DNA from: CAYUCJ01 sp049282265
GTDB lineage: Bacteria; Desulfobacterota; DSM-4660; Desulfatiglandales; Desulfatiglandaceae
Assembly (NCBI GenBank): GCA_049282265.1
Contig: JBAPTR010000077.1
Location: 1 to 13,899 of the forward strand
Direction: 5' to 3'
Length of the DNA stretch: 13,899 nt
Position numbers and translations under genes: made by a program. The notes under the pieces are model-generated. The model was not told where the DNA came from and searched no databases. It saw nothing but the letters and a program-made list of their open reading frames with translations. Of the stretch, positions 1-5,966 are shown in pieces; positions within the stretch are counted from its first letter, which is position 1, and each line of letters starts with the position of its first letter.

Positions 1-1
1 T

Positions 2-115
2 TCATCTCTGTCCGTATTCGATTCACGCTGTGCCAGAAGCTATGTGGATGAGGAAGGTGATTTCGCTTACGTTCCCTATGGCCTGGACATCCTGGAAGGG
101 CTTGCCGATGCCTAG
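2..115 (+). CDS. 3' end of an unidentified gene (partial)
   Basis: An open frame enters from the left edge and runs 37 codons to a TAG at 113-115. Its residues (ending YGLDILEGLADA) are mixed acidic and hydrophobic and read like a normal protein C-terminus, but I do not recognise the family. The competing + frame starting at base 1 stops after 16 codons. The next gene starts 85 nt downstream with its own ribosome-binding site, so the two could share a transcript. It could also be a chance open frame. Confidence 0.4.
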   Translation, partial: SSLSVFDSRCARSYVDEEGDFAYVPYGLDILEGLADA

Positions 116-200
116 GGTAATTCCGGGGACATTATATTTATTTCTTGACCCTACGCCGTCCGATGCAGCCGGTGTTGGGTGACCAAAAAAGGGGGAACAC

Positions 201-1076
201 ATGATCATTGAGATGCATTACCATCTGGATGAACGGATGGAGTCCATAGAACACCTGTTGGATCAGATGGAAAAATTCAAGATTGACAAAATCGCTCTGA
301 TCGCACCGATGGTGGATCCATTTCATGTGGAAGGAACGGCCGAAAAACTATCCAATTTTGTTCGGTTCCTGCTCACCGGGTTCTGGCATCGCCTCGGTCT
401 GATCGCTTATGAAAGCACGGTGACTAAAAGCGGCAAGTTCACCATTCTTGGCAAAACCTATCATATTGACCAGCAGCCCGACAATGGGATCGTCGAAAAA
501 GCCATGAAGGCCCATCCGGATAAATTTTGCACATGGTTTTTCATCAACCCGGCCCGGGAAGATGTCATTGCCGCATTGTCAACAGCATTCCAGAATCCGG
601 GGTGGATAGGGGTCAAATGCCATCCGTTCTGGCACCGATATCCCGTATCAATGCTGGATGATGCGGCCGCGTACTGCAGCGAAAAGGGTCTGCCCCTACT
701 GATTCACCTGGGGGGTAAAAAAGAGAACGGCGATTATCAATATTTGCCTGAGCGACACCCAGACCTGGAAATCATCTATGCCCATGCCGGGGTTCCCCAC
801 TACCAGAAATTATGGACGTATGCGAAAACGAAAGACAACGTCTTTTTCGATCTGTCGAGTCCTTACCTGGATGAACCGCTCCGGGTCGCCGCCATGAAAG
901 CCACGGGACCGTCAAAATGCTTTTATGGAACGGACGGTCCCTTCGGGTATCCAGGGACTGACAATAAATATGATCACGGCGCCATACTCGGCGAAATTTA
1001 TGGATTTTCGATTTCAACTAATGAAAAGGAACAGATCCTGGGAAAAAATTTTGCCGCACTGGCCGGAATTAAGTAA
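201..1076 (+). CDS. Amidohydrolase-2 family metal-dependent hydrolase
   Basis: This 291-aa protein has the TIM-barrel amidohydrolase-2 pattern. A metal-binding HxH lies at the first strand (H6, H8 in EMHYHLD). There is a GVKCHPFWH segment around 137-145, a strand-end His (H169 in LLIHLGG), a second His (H195 in IIYAHAG) and a catalytic Asp (D245 in FYGTDGPFG). Family members hydrolyse or decarboxylate small aromatic or carboxylated substrates in the cytoplasm, but nothing here fixes the substrate. The length is normal for the family. The start is supported by GGGGGAA at 191-197 just before the ATG. The gene is followed by 135 nt and then an iron-sulfur protein gene on the same strand. Function beyond the fold is inference. 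Confidence 0.88.
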   Translation: MIIEMHYHLDERMESIEHLLDQMEKFKIDKIALIAPMVDPFHVEGTAEKLSNFVRFLLTGFWHRLGLIAYESTVTKSGKFTILGKTYHIDQQPDNGIVEKAMKAHPDKFCTWFFINPAREDVIAALSTAFQNPGWIGVKCHPFWHRYPVSMLDDAAAYCSEKGLPLLIHLGGKKENGDYQYLPERHPDLEIIYAHAGVPHYQKLWTYAKTKDNVFFDLSSPYLDEPLRVAAMKATGPSKCFYGTDGPFGYPGTDNKYDHGAILGEIYGFSISTNEKEQILGKNFAALAGIK

Positions 1077-1135
1077 TTTTGCTTCCGCACGCTACTACAT
1101 CATGCTATCGTATTTTTCAATTCCAGAATGTGATG

Positions 1136-1150
1136 TTGATAACTTATCAA
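1136..1150. promoter_or_regulatory. 15-bp perfect dyad, possible operator
   Basis: TTGATAA-C-TTATCAA is a perfect 7+1+7 palindrome in the 135-nt gap between the amidohydrolase and the iron-sulfur gene, 62 nt before the latter's ATG. Its size suits a dimeric helix-turn-helix regulator. No regulator gene lies beside it and no clear -35/-10 pair is visible, so the role is inferred from symmetry and position. Confidence 0.3.
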
Positions 1151-1211
1151 TACTTCACCCGTTCAATAGATCGGCTCCCATTAACCCGATTTATACAGGA
1201 GGAATATCCCT

Positions 1212-2297
1212 ATGAGTGACGACGTGTATCGCAGACTGGCCAGGGTCCTCGACACCTTACCCAACGGGTTTCCGCCTACTGAAGACGGCCTTGAACTCAG
1301 GCTGCTCAAGCGGATATTTGAGCCGGAACAGGCCGAGCTTTTCTGCGACCTGAAACTGACCTTTGAGACCCCGGAGCAGATCGCCCAACGCACGGGCCGC
1401 CCCCTGGAAGGCCTTGCGGAGATGCTGACCCGCATGTGGGAACGGGGCCAGGTCTTCGGCGTCAAGTTCGGCGCCATGAAGATGTTCAAGATGGTTCCAT
1501 GGGCCTTCGGCATCTACGAATTCCAGCTCCCGCACATGGACCGTGAATTAGCCGAGATGTGTGAGGCCTATATGAAGGTTTACGGCCGGGAATTCTTCAA
1601 GAGAACCCCCCAGTTCATGCAGGTGGTCCCCATTGAGAGAGAAATCCCCGGAAAACACGAGGCCCTCACCTACGAAAAGGTTTCCGCCATCGTGGAAAAC
1701 GGCCAGTCCTTCCTCATAAACGACTGTATCTGCAAGAAGGAACAAGGCCTCTTGGAAAACCGGTGCGACAAGCCGATGGAGGTCTGTCTGGGCATCGCCC
1801 CGGTTCCCCATGTTTTCGATAACACCACATCGGGCCGATCCATCTCCAAGGAAGAAGCCTATGCCGTGCTCAACATGTCCGAAGAGGCCGGTCTCGTCCA
1901 TCTGACATGGAATGTGCAAAACGGCCATTTCTTTATCTGCAACTGCTGCGGCTGCTGCTGCGGTGTGCTTCGGGGGATCAACGATCTGAACATCCCCGCA
2001 TCCAGGGTGGTCAATTCCTATTTCTTCGCGGAAATCGATCCGGACGCGTGCGAAGGTTGCGGGACGTGTGCGGATGAACGGTGCCAGGTGAACGCCATCG
2101 AGGAGGGTGAGGACGCCTATCAGGTTGTTAGGGAACGGTGTATCGGCTGCGGGCTGTGCGTGAGCACCTGCCCGGCCGAGGCCATCCGCCTAATGCGCAA
2201 ACCGGGGCAGGAACTGATGCCACCTCCTGATAACGAAATGGCCTGGTATGAGGCCCGCGCAAATGAACGGGGCATTGATATCAGTCGATACAGGTAG
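1212..2297 (+). CDS. Winged-helix and double 4Fe-4S cluster protein
   Basis: This 361-aa protein has three visible parts. The N-terminus (about 20-85, with ETPEQIAQRTGR) looks like a winged-helix segment. The middle has a Cys set CxC at 172/174 with C185 and C192, and a very Cys-dense block around 243-250 (CNCCGCCC). The C-terminus is a bacterial-type ferredoxin domain with C280, C283, C286, C291 and C310, C313, C316, C320-P. The last set is the canonical Cx2Cx2Cx3CP; the first has one extra residue before its fourth Cys. Proteins of this layout are frequent in anaerobic Deltaproteobacteria and are thought to be electron carriers or redox-sensing modules. AGGAGG at 1197-1202 supports the ATG. 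The gene is clearly more GC-rich (57-72% in two sampled lines) than the cassette genes downstream. The electron partner is unknown. Confidence 0.88.
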   Translation: MSDDVYRRLARVLDTLPNGFPPTEDGLELRLLKRIFEPEQAELFCDLKLTFETPEQIAQRTGRPLEGLAEMLTRMWERGQVFGVKFGAMKMFKMVPWAFGIYEFQLPHMDRELAEMCEAYMKVYGREFFKRTPQFMQVVPIEREIPGKHEALTYEKVSAIVENGQSFLINDCICKKEQGLLENRCDKPMEVCLGIAPVPHVFDNTTSGRSISKEEAYAVLNMSEEAGLVHLTWNVQNGHFFICNCCGCCCGVLRGINDLNIPASRVVNSYFFAEIDPDACEGCGTCADERCQVNAIEEGEDAYQVVRERCIGCGLCVSTCPAEAIRLMRKPGQELMPPPDNEMAWYEARANERGIDISRYR

Positions 2298-2745
2298 CGG
2301 AGCACGTGTGTGTATGGGGTCTCCCTTGACATTGGACAAATGAGCCGGTGCTTCAAAAGAAAAGGGAAGTCTGTGTGCGACAGGGATCTTGTGGGATGGG
2401 GTGGGGCCACCCTAACTATCTAAAACTATTAACGAACATACTTGAAAACACCCTTATTTAGGCTGTATATCGAACTTTTCAGGTGCAAAAAGACACTATA
2501 TCCCATAGGGCCTGAAAAAAAGCTGTTCTTGGGATGTTATTTTATAGGTATCAATAGGTTGGTTCGGCCCGACCCCGAACCGCCCGAACCGGCCGAACCA
2601 CGAACCACTGAGTAGGGCGTTATGTCGGCTCCAATTTGAAGGATGAACTTTATAAAAAGAACAATGAAATAAGTCCTGCGATGATACCTGGGGGAGGGTA
2701 ACATCTGACGAAATGCAATAGATAAAAAGGCCAAGGGAGGAAATC
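2298..2745. other. Intergenic stretch without a credible gene
   Basis: 448 nt separate the iron-sulfur gene from the lipoprotein gene. A GC hairpin (GGGTGG-GG-CCACCC, 2399-2412) about 100 nt after the stop has no T-run, so it is a weak terminator candidate. A 9-bp repeat cluster with a long hairpin lies at 2561-2606. No open frame here has a ribosome-binding site or family resemblance. Confidence 0.5.
2561..2606. repeat. 9-bp CCGAACC-type tandem repeat with hairpin
   Basis: Three consecutive 9-mers (CCCCGAACC at 2573, GCCCGAACC at 2582, GGCCGAACC at 2591) and a shortened fourth (ACGAACC at 2600-2606) share the core CGAACC. The left flank GGTTCGGCC (2561-2569) is the perfect reverse complement of GGCCGAACC (2591-2599). 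This gives a 9-bp stem, which GGTT at 2557-2560 can lengthen across a bulge by pairing with AACC at 2603-2606. The function is unknown; a decayed recombination site or a structured leader are both possible. Confidence 0.6.
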
Positions 2746-2940
2746 ATGAAAAAGCTCATTGTCGTGCTTGTTTTTCTGATTTTTCTGTTTTCCGGATGTT
2801 CAATCGGAAGCGGGAAAACTGAAATGAAAAATCCAACTTTAGGTCAGCAACTGATCGAACTGAAGGAGGCGAAGGATAAGGGAGCAATTAGTGAGGGCGA
2901 ATACCAGGCGTTGAAAGAGAAGCTGAAGAAATCCTATTAG
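2746..2940 (+). CDS. Small SHOCT-like lipoprotein
   Basis: A 64-aa protein with a textbook lipoprotein signal: MKK, a hydrophobic run to about residue 14, then a lipobox FSGC with the modified Cys at 18. After a short polar linker, residues about 31-64 form an amphipathic segment (LIELKEAKDKGAISEGEYQ) matching the SHOCT short C-terminal module (L..L...k..GaIs..Ey...K..L). It is expected to be membrane-anchored on the periplasmic side; its role is unknown. GGGAGG at 2735-2740 sets the start. It is a stand-alone gene with a long non-coding leader and 118 nt before the next gene. Confidence 0.75.
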   Translation: MKKLIVVLVFLIFLFSGCSIGSGKTEMKNPTLGQQLIELKEAKDKGAISEGEYQALKEKLKKSY

Positions 2941-2963
2941 TAGGTTTCTAGAACTGAGTTGAC

Positions 2964-2992
2964 GGAATTCTGGGGACAGCATACTTAATTCC
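2964..2992. repeat. REP-like palindromic repeat
   Basis: GGAATT and AATTCC (6-bp inverted ends) bracket TCTGGGGACAGCATACTT. From memory, repeats of the form GGGGACA..ATACTTAATT accompany REP-associated Y1 transposases in Deltaproteobacteria; this was not verified here. Related GGGACAAT-CATAA strings occur at 10601 and 11971, and transposase fragments of this type are in the window. Likely a non-autonomous repeat between the lipoprotein and reductase genes. Confidence 0.45.
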
Positions 2993-3058
2993 AACCAAAA
3001 CATTCTTCGGACAAGCCGCAGATGTTCGCGTTCGCCACCAGAAAGGAGACAGTGAATC

Positions 3059-3709
3059 ATGACAATCATCGGTATCAACGGAAGCCCGAGAAAGAAGTGG
3101 AATACGGCGACGCTGTTGACGAAGGCACTCGAAGGCGCTTCTTCACAAGGGGCTCAGACTGAGTTGGTACACTTGTACGATCTTACCTTTAAGGGATGTA
3201 GGAGTTGCTTTGCGTGCAAAATCATCGACGGACGGTCCAATGGAAGATGTGCGCAGAAGGACGATCTGAGTCCGGTACTCAAAAAGATCGAGGAGGAAGC
3301 CGATGCCATTATCCTGGGATCACCGATCTACTACGGAACAATGACCGGTGAGATGCGTTCCTTCGTTGAACGTCTATGGTTTGCCCCAATGGTCTATTCT
3401 GAACCTCTCCGGTCTGTATTCCCGCGTAGGATAAAGACAGCAATCATCTACACCATGAATGTCACCGAGGAGAGGAGCACCACATTGGGCTACGAGCTAA
3501 TGTTCAAATCCACTGAGGATAGGTTCCGGATGGTTCTCGGTGAGGCTGAAACGTTCTGTTGCTACGATACGTACCAGTTTCCAGACTATTCTAAGGTTGT
3601 CATGGAGTGCTTTGACCCGGCAAAGAAGGCTGCACTGCGCGAGAAGATGTTTCCAGACGACTGTCGAAAAGCGTTCGAGCTCGGTTGCAGGATCGCTTCA
3701 AAGGGATAA
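3059..3709 (+). CDS. NAD(P)H-dependent FMN reductase / flavodoxin-fold protein
   Basis: This 216-aa protein starts with the FMN phosphate-binding loop of the NADPH-dependent FMN reductase family (GINGSPRKKWNTATLL, residues 5-20). It continues with the beta-strand and loop AIILGSPIYYGTMTGEMR (83-100) that contacts the flavin ring. Between them is a Cys motif C47-x2-C50-x2-C53-x10-C64. It resembles the compact Cys motif of iron-sulfur flavoproteins, but the last spacing is long, so cluster binding is uncertain. Expected activity is electron transfer from NAD(P)H through FMN to an unknown acceptor. AAAGGAG at 3042-3048 sits 10 nt before the ATG. The gene is complete, with a C-terminal extension of about 80 residues typical of the larger members. 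Confidence 0.85.
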   Translation: MTIIGINGSPRKKWNTATLLTKALEGASSQGAQTELVHLYDLTFKGCRSCFACKIIDGRSNGRCAQKDDLSPVLKKIEEEADAIILGSPIYYGTMTGEMRSFVERLWFAPMVYSEPLRSVFPRRIKTAIIYTMNVTEERSTTLGYELMFKSTEDRFRMVLGEAETFCCYDTYQFPDYSKVVMECFDPAKKAALREKMFPDDCRKAFELGCRIASKG

Positions 3710-3811
3710 TCACGATTGCGCATCCATAACGTGTCGAACCAGACCATGCACGCTGCCCCGAGTCACGCCGGGCGCGTTTGGCGCCTCTGCTGCGACTCTG
3801 TAAAAAGGGCC

Positions 3812-3982
3812 TCGCCGGATGCCCACCCTTTGGCGGCCCACCATGTGGGCATCGATCTGGCCAAGGAGTGGCGCCTGAACGAGAAATATCTCAAGAAAAA
3901 GACCAAGGCTGAGATCCATGCGATCGCGGAAAAGCCCAACACCCGACGCTCCACCGGACGTCAGCAACGCGCTGAGCGGTGA
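3812..3982 (+). pseudogene. Gene fragment, possibly ParB-like C-terminus, running into an attC site
   Basis: An open frame (possible TTG start at 3716) carries a protein-like segment from about 3812 to 3934 (LAAHHVGIDLAKEW, then KYLKKKTKAEIHAIAEK). This resembles, tentatively, the region following the DNA-binding core in ParB/Spo0J-like partition proteins. No start, ribosome-binding site or upstream domain is visible, so it is a fragment. The resemblance stops exactly where the first attC site begins (3934), and the frame's stop (3980-3982) lies inside the attC right arm. I read it as the remnant of a gene that formed or was truncated by a cassette. The family call is weak. Confidence 0.35.
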
Positions 3983-3997
3983 GCGCCAATGTTGGCA
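3934..3997 (+). other. attC recombination site 1
   Basis: R'' box GCCCAAC (3934-3940) fits RYYYAAC perfectly. R' box GTTGGCA (3991-3997) fits GTTRRRY in 5 of 7 positions and pairs with R''. Left arm CGCTC-C-ACCG-GA-C-G-TCAGC (3947-3965) pairs with right arm GCTGAGCGGTGAGCG (3971-3985), leaving extrahelical bases on one side only, the hallmark used for strand choice by integron integrases. Crossover would fall between G3991 and T3992. Length 64 bp, similar to classic short attC sites. Confidence 0.8.
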
Positions 3998-4009
3998 GAT
4001 CGATTTGTT

Positions 4010-4038
4010 TTGACATTGTCCATGATGTGGATTAATAT
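4010..4038 (+). promoter_or_regulatory. Sigma70-type promoter of the toxin-antitoxin pair
   Basis: TTGACA (4010-4015, perfect -35) and TAATAT (4033-4038, -10 like) are separated by 17 nt and lie just after attC site 1. The downstream ATG is at 4071. This gives the cassette its own promoter, as is common for toxin-antitoxin cassettes. Confidence 0.65.
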
Positions 4039-4061
4039 AGCTATAAAAAGCCACATCATGG
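4020..4061. promoter_or_regulatory. Inverted-repeat operator of the toxin-antitoxin pair
   Basis: CCATGATGTGG (4020-4030) and CCACATCATGG (4051-4061) are perfect 11-bp inverted repeats 20 nt apart. The left copy lies in the promoter spacer, and the right copy runs into the GGAGGT ribosome-binding site (4060-4065). Ribbon-helix-helix antitoxins typically repress their own promoter by binding such repeats, so autoregulation is expected. Confidence 0.65.
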
Positions 4062-4070
4062 AGGTACGAT

Positions 4071-4304
4071 ATGAGGACAATTCAGATGACCCTTGATGAC
4101 AATCTTGTCAAAGCGGTCGACCGTGTTTCAAAGGAACTCCACACAAATCGTTCTGCATTCACAAGAAAAGCGTTACAAGACGCGCTTGTCCGTTACAAAC
4201 AAGAGCAGTTGGAGCGTAAGCACCGTCGGGGGTATGAACAAAATCCAGTTGCCACCGATGAGTTTTCGGTTTGGGAAACCGAACAGGCTTGGGGTGATGA
4301 ATGA
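4071..4304 (+). CDS. Ribbon-helix-helix antitoxin (MazE-like)
   Basis: This 77-aa protein has an N-terminal ribbon-helix-helix DNA-binding domain. A short strand RTIQMTLDDNL (2-12) is followed by two helices (VKAVDRVSKEL and SAFTRKALQDALVRY). After about residue 47 a charged, flexible tail (RKHRRGYEQNP to WETEQAWGDE) is the usual toxin-binding region. It should neutralise the downstream RNase and repress its own promoter. GGAGGT at 4060-4065 is optimally placed. The stop overlaps the toxin start by 4 nt (ATGA, 4301-4304), indicating translational coupling. The unit lies between attC sites 1 and 2. Confidence 0.88.
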   Translation: MRTIQMTLDDNLVKAVDRVSKELHTNRSAFTRKALQDALVRYKQEQLERKHRRGYEQNPVATDEFSVWETEQAWGDE

Positions 4305-4612
4305 AACATGGCGAAATACGATGGTATAAATTCTTGTCACCAGATAAAAAACGACCGGTTCTTATCCTGACACGTGATTCCGTGTTGGAATATCTGGGGG
4401 AGGTTACCATCGCACCTATCACAACTACCGTCCGCGATATACCATCCGAAGTGTCTCTCTCAACAGCTGACGGCATGCCTCAGGATTGCGCTGTCAATTG
4501 TGACCATTTGCAAACTGTTTCGAAGGGGAAAATCGGATCTTTGATTACATCCTTGCCTCGCACAAAGATGTCAGAGGTCGGGCGTGCAATCCGCTTTGCA
4601 CTCGATATCTGA
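4301..4612 (+). CDS. MazF/PemK-family endoribonuclease toxin
   Basis: This 103-aa protein has the MazF/PemK barrel. GEIRWYKF (4-11) takes the place of the usual G-D/E-I-W opening, then KKRPVLILTRDSVLEYLG (16-33, with the conserved RPV-L strand), then VTIAPITTTVRD with the T/S-rich loop. CAVNCDHLQTVSKGKIG follows and carries the conserved D-x-T-V block. Members cleave single-stranded mRNA at short motifs and arrest growth. Length is normal. It is coupled to the antitoxin by a 4-nt overlap, and its TGA is 2 nt before attC site 2. In integron arrays such pairs are thought to stabilise the array by punishing loss. Confidence 0.9.
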   Translation: MKHGEIRWYKFLSPDKKRPVLILTRDSVLEYLGEVTIAPITTTVRDIPSEVSLSTADGMPQDCAVNCDHLQTVSKGKIGSLITSLPRTKMSEVGRAIRFALDI

Positions 4613-4614
4613 AA

Positions 4615-4712
4615 GAGTAGCGGCCAAGGTACTTGACCGGATACCGTGAACCGCACAATCAAACTGCGTTTGCTTGCACGGCCCCCGGCACCGGTCAGCA
4701 CCGCGATTATAC
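4615..4712 (+). other. attC recombination site 2 (degenerate core boxes)
   Basis: Left arm 4628-4645 (GGTACTTGACCGGATACC) pairs with right arm 4687-4702 (GGCACCGGTCAGCACC). There are 14 Watson-Crick pairs, two extrahelical bases (T4634, A4641) on the left only, and two A-C mismatches that become T-G wobbles on the bottom strand, the strand that recombines. R'' is GAGTAGC (4615-4621) and R' is CGATTATAC (4704-4712), which carries an extra A compared with the usual GTTA. Structure is well kept; core boxes are eroded. Confidence 0.65.
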
Positions 4713-4728
4713 TTCAAAGGTACTCGAA

Positions 4729-5043
4729 ATGAGCATTCCATACCAAATACAATTTAATCAAATTCCATGGGAATCACCAATGGCAGGAGTAAGGCACAAA
4801 TACGTTGACTATGATGGTCATCGTATTCGGCTCGTTGAGTACTCAAGTGATCTGCCACCGCATTGGTGTGAAAAGGGTCATTGTGGCTTTCTTCTGAGTG
4901 GCAAAATGGTAATAGAGTACACGGACACCGAAATCATTTACAATGAAGGTGATGGTATCATTATCCCAGATGGGCCAGAACATAAACATAAAGGCAGGGT
5001 CTTATCCGAGAAGGCCCTGGTGTTCTTCATTGAAAAAGTATAA
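4729..5043 (+). CDS. Single-domain cupin protein
   Basis: I chose the ATG at 4729, 16 nt after attC site 2 with AAAGG just upstream; a longer frame begins inside the attC stem and is unlikely. The 104-aa protein has cupin motif 1 around 46-61 (LPPHWCEKGHCGFLLSG, with H47 and H53 as candidate metal ligands; the usual HxH is replaced by spaced His residues). Motif 2 is around 78-91 (GDGIIIPDGPEHKH, with the G-P-H pattern and H90/H92). It is a compact beta-barrel that probably binds a metal and a small ligand; the substrate is unknown. The TAA stop lies inside the R'' box of the next attC, typical of cassette genes. Confidence 0.85.
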   Translation: MSIPYQIQFNQIPWESPMAGVRHKYVDYDGHRIRLVEYSSDLPPHWCEKGHCGFLLSGKMVIEYTDTEIIYNEGDGIIIPDGPEHKHKGRVLSEKALVFFIEKV

Positions 5044-5126
5044 CCCGGCATTCAACCGGACGCGGAGCAACTTGTGCCTATTTTCTCGGAGTGCGGATCA
5101 CCGCGCCGGTTAATTCTGCGTTAACT
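5038..5126 (+). other. attC recombination site 3
   Basis: The clearest site. R'' is GTATAAC (5038-5044) and R' is GTTAACT (5120-5126), each 6 of 7 to consensus, pairing TAAC with GTTA. Inside, ACCGG-A-CGCGG pairs with CCGCGCCGGT (5101-5110), leaving one extrahelical A. Unpaired spacers CCGGC and CTGC sit between the boxes. The order TAAC...TTCAACCGGACG and CGCGCCGGTTAATTCTGCGTTA closely follows classical attC sites. Crossover falls between G5120 and T5121. Confidence 0.88.
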
Positions 5127-5155
5127 TTTAAAAACATTTGTGGGTGTTACAATTA

Positions 5156-5878
5156 ATGAAATCCTTGATTGATAAAACAGAATTTATTGAAAAATTGGAG
5201 AGTTGGGGGGCAAGTATTGTTCGCGTGGCGGATACTGCCAAACTATCAGGAATTGATACAGAACCAAGTGACCTCTTAAGCGGTTTTCACAGGGCAGTAA
5301 GTATTGCAGTCCGTCTTTCCGGTCCAATAATGAACATGATTGACAAACAGCCTACTCCTCTATATTCATCCCATTACTGTCGAGTAAATGCACTGCTTGA
5401 CGACCTTGCCGTAAGAGCAACAAATTTTTTGCAATCAAATTCCGCTCAAGCAGTTCCCATTCCTGCAAGCCAAACACTCGATTCAGAAAAATGTACATCA
5501 TATATATCACACAAAGCCGTTGCATTAGCTGCGGGGATAGGTTGGCAAGGTAAAAGCCTTTTGATTGTAAATCCGGATTTTGGTCCGAGAATTAGGCTGA
5601 CAACAATTCTTACAGACGCTGATATCGTGCCCGATTCACCGATTAAGAATAGATGCGGAAAATGTCAGCAATGCAAAGACCATTGTCCAGCTGGAGCAAT
5701 CATTGGAGCTAATACCACCAGCCATTATTCCAGCAGGTCAGATGCTATAGACCTTAAAAAATGCGTTCATCAAGTGCGTAACGTATTTGGTAAGCTCCCG
5801 AATATTACACCAGGAATCTGTGGTATTTGCATTAGAGTTTGCCCATGGGGTAATAAAACAAAGAAGGTTGAACAATGA
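5156..5878 (+). CDS. Short QueG-like 4Fe-4S protein
   Basis: The 240-aa protein (ATG at 5156 preferred over a TTG at 5138) resembles the C-terminal half of epoxyqueuosine reductase and related cobamide-dependent reductases. HKAVALAAGIGWQGKSLL (about 118-135) corresponds to the A-x-x-A-G-lG-W-G-K block. It is followed by the first cluster CGKCQQCKDHCPAGAI (about 172-187) and a second Cys set (GICGICIRVCPWG, about 222-234). Family members carry two 4Fe-4S clusters feeding a bound cobamide. This copy is much shorter than QueG (about 350-380 aa) and has no HEAT-repeat tail. It is visibly AT-rich (33-47% GC in sampled lines) compared with flanking genes, which suggests a separate origin. It is bounded by attC sites 3 and 4, and has no strong ribosome-binding site. 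Confidence 0.8.
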   Translation: MKSLIDKTEFIEKLESWGASIVRVADTAKLSGIDTEPSDLLSGFHRAVSIAVRLSGPIMNMIDKQPTPLYSSHYCRVNALLDDLAVRATNFLQSNSAQAVPIPASQTLDSEKCTSYISHKAVALAAGIGWQGKSLLIVNPDFGPRIRLTTILTDADIVPDSPIKNRCGKCQQCKDHCPAGAIIGANTTSHYSSRSDAIDLKKCVHQVRNVFGKLPNITPGICGICIRVCPWGNKTKKVEQ

Positions 5879-5884
5879 AATACA

Positions 5885-5956
5885 AGTTAACAATTTTCTG
5901 CACCTGATCGGTGTTACGCTGCCGCTTCACACCGACAAGTGAGAAATACGATTGCC
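5885..5956 (+). other. attC recombination site 4 (partly degenerate)
   Basis: R'' is AGTTAAC (5885-5891), 6 nt after the QueG-like stop. The left arm ATTTTCTGCACCTGATCGGTGT (20 of its bases pair or nearly pair) and the right arm ACACCGACAAGTGAGAAAT (5929-5947) form a long stem with extrahelical T, G and A on the left only. R' is GATTGCC (5950-5956), with an extra A after G as in site 2. Loop is 14 nt (5915-5928). Confidence 0.65.
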
Positions 5957-5966
5957 AGGGGGTAAG

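Noticed and set aside
2573..2606. CRISPR-like repeats
   Set aside because: The units are 9 bp and contiguous without spacers, unlike a CRISPR array.
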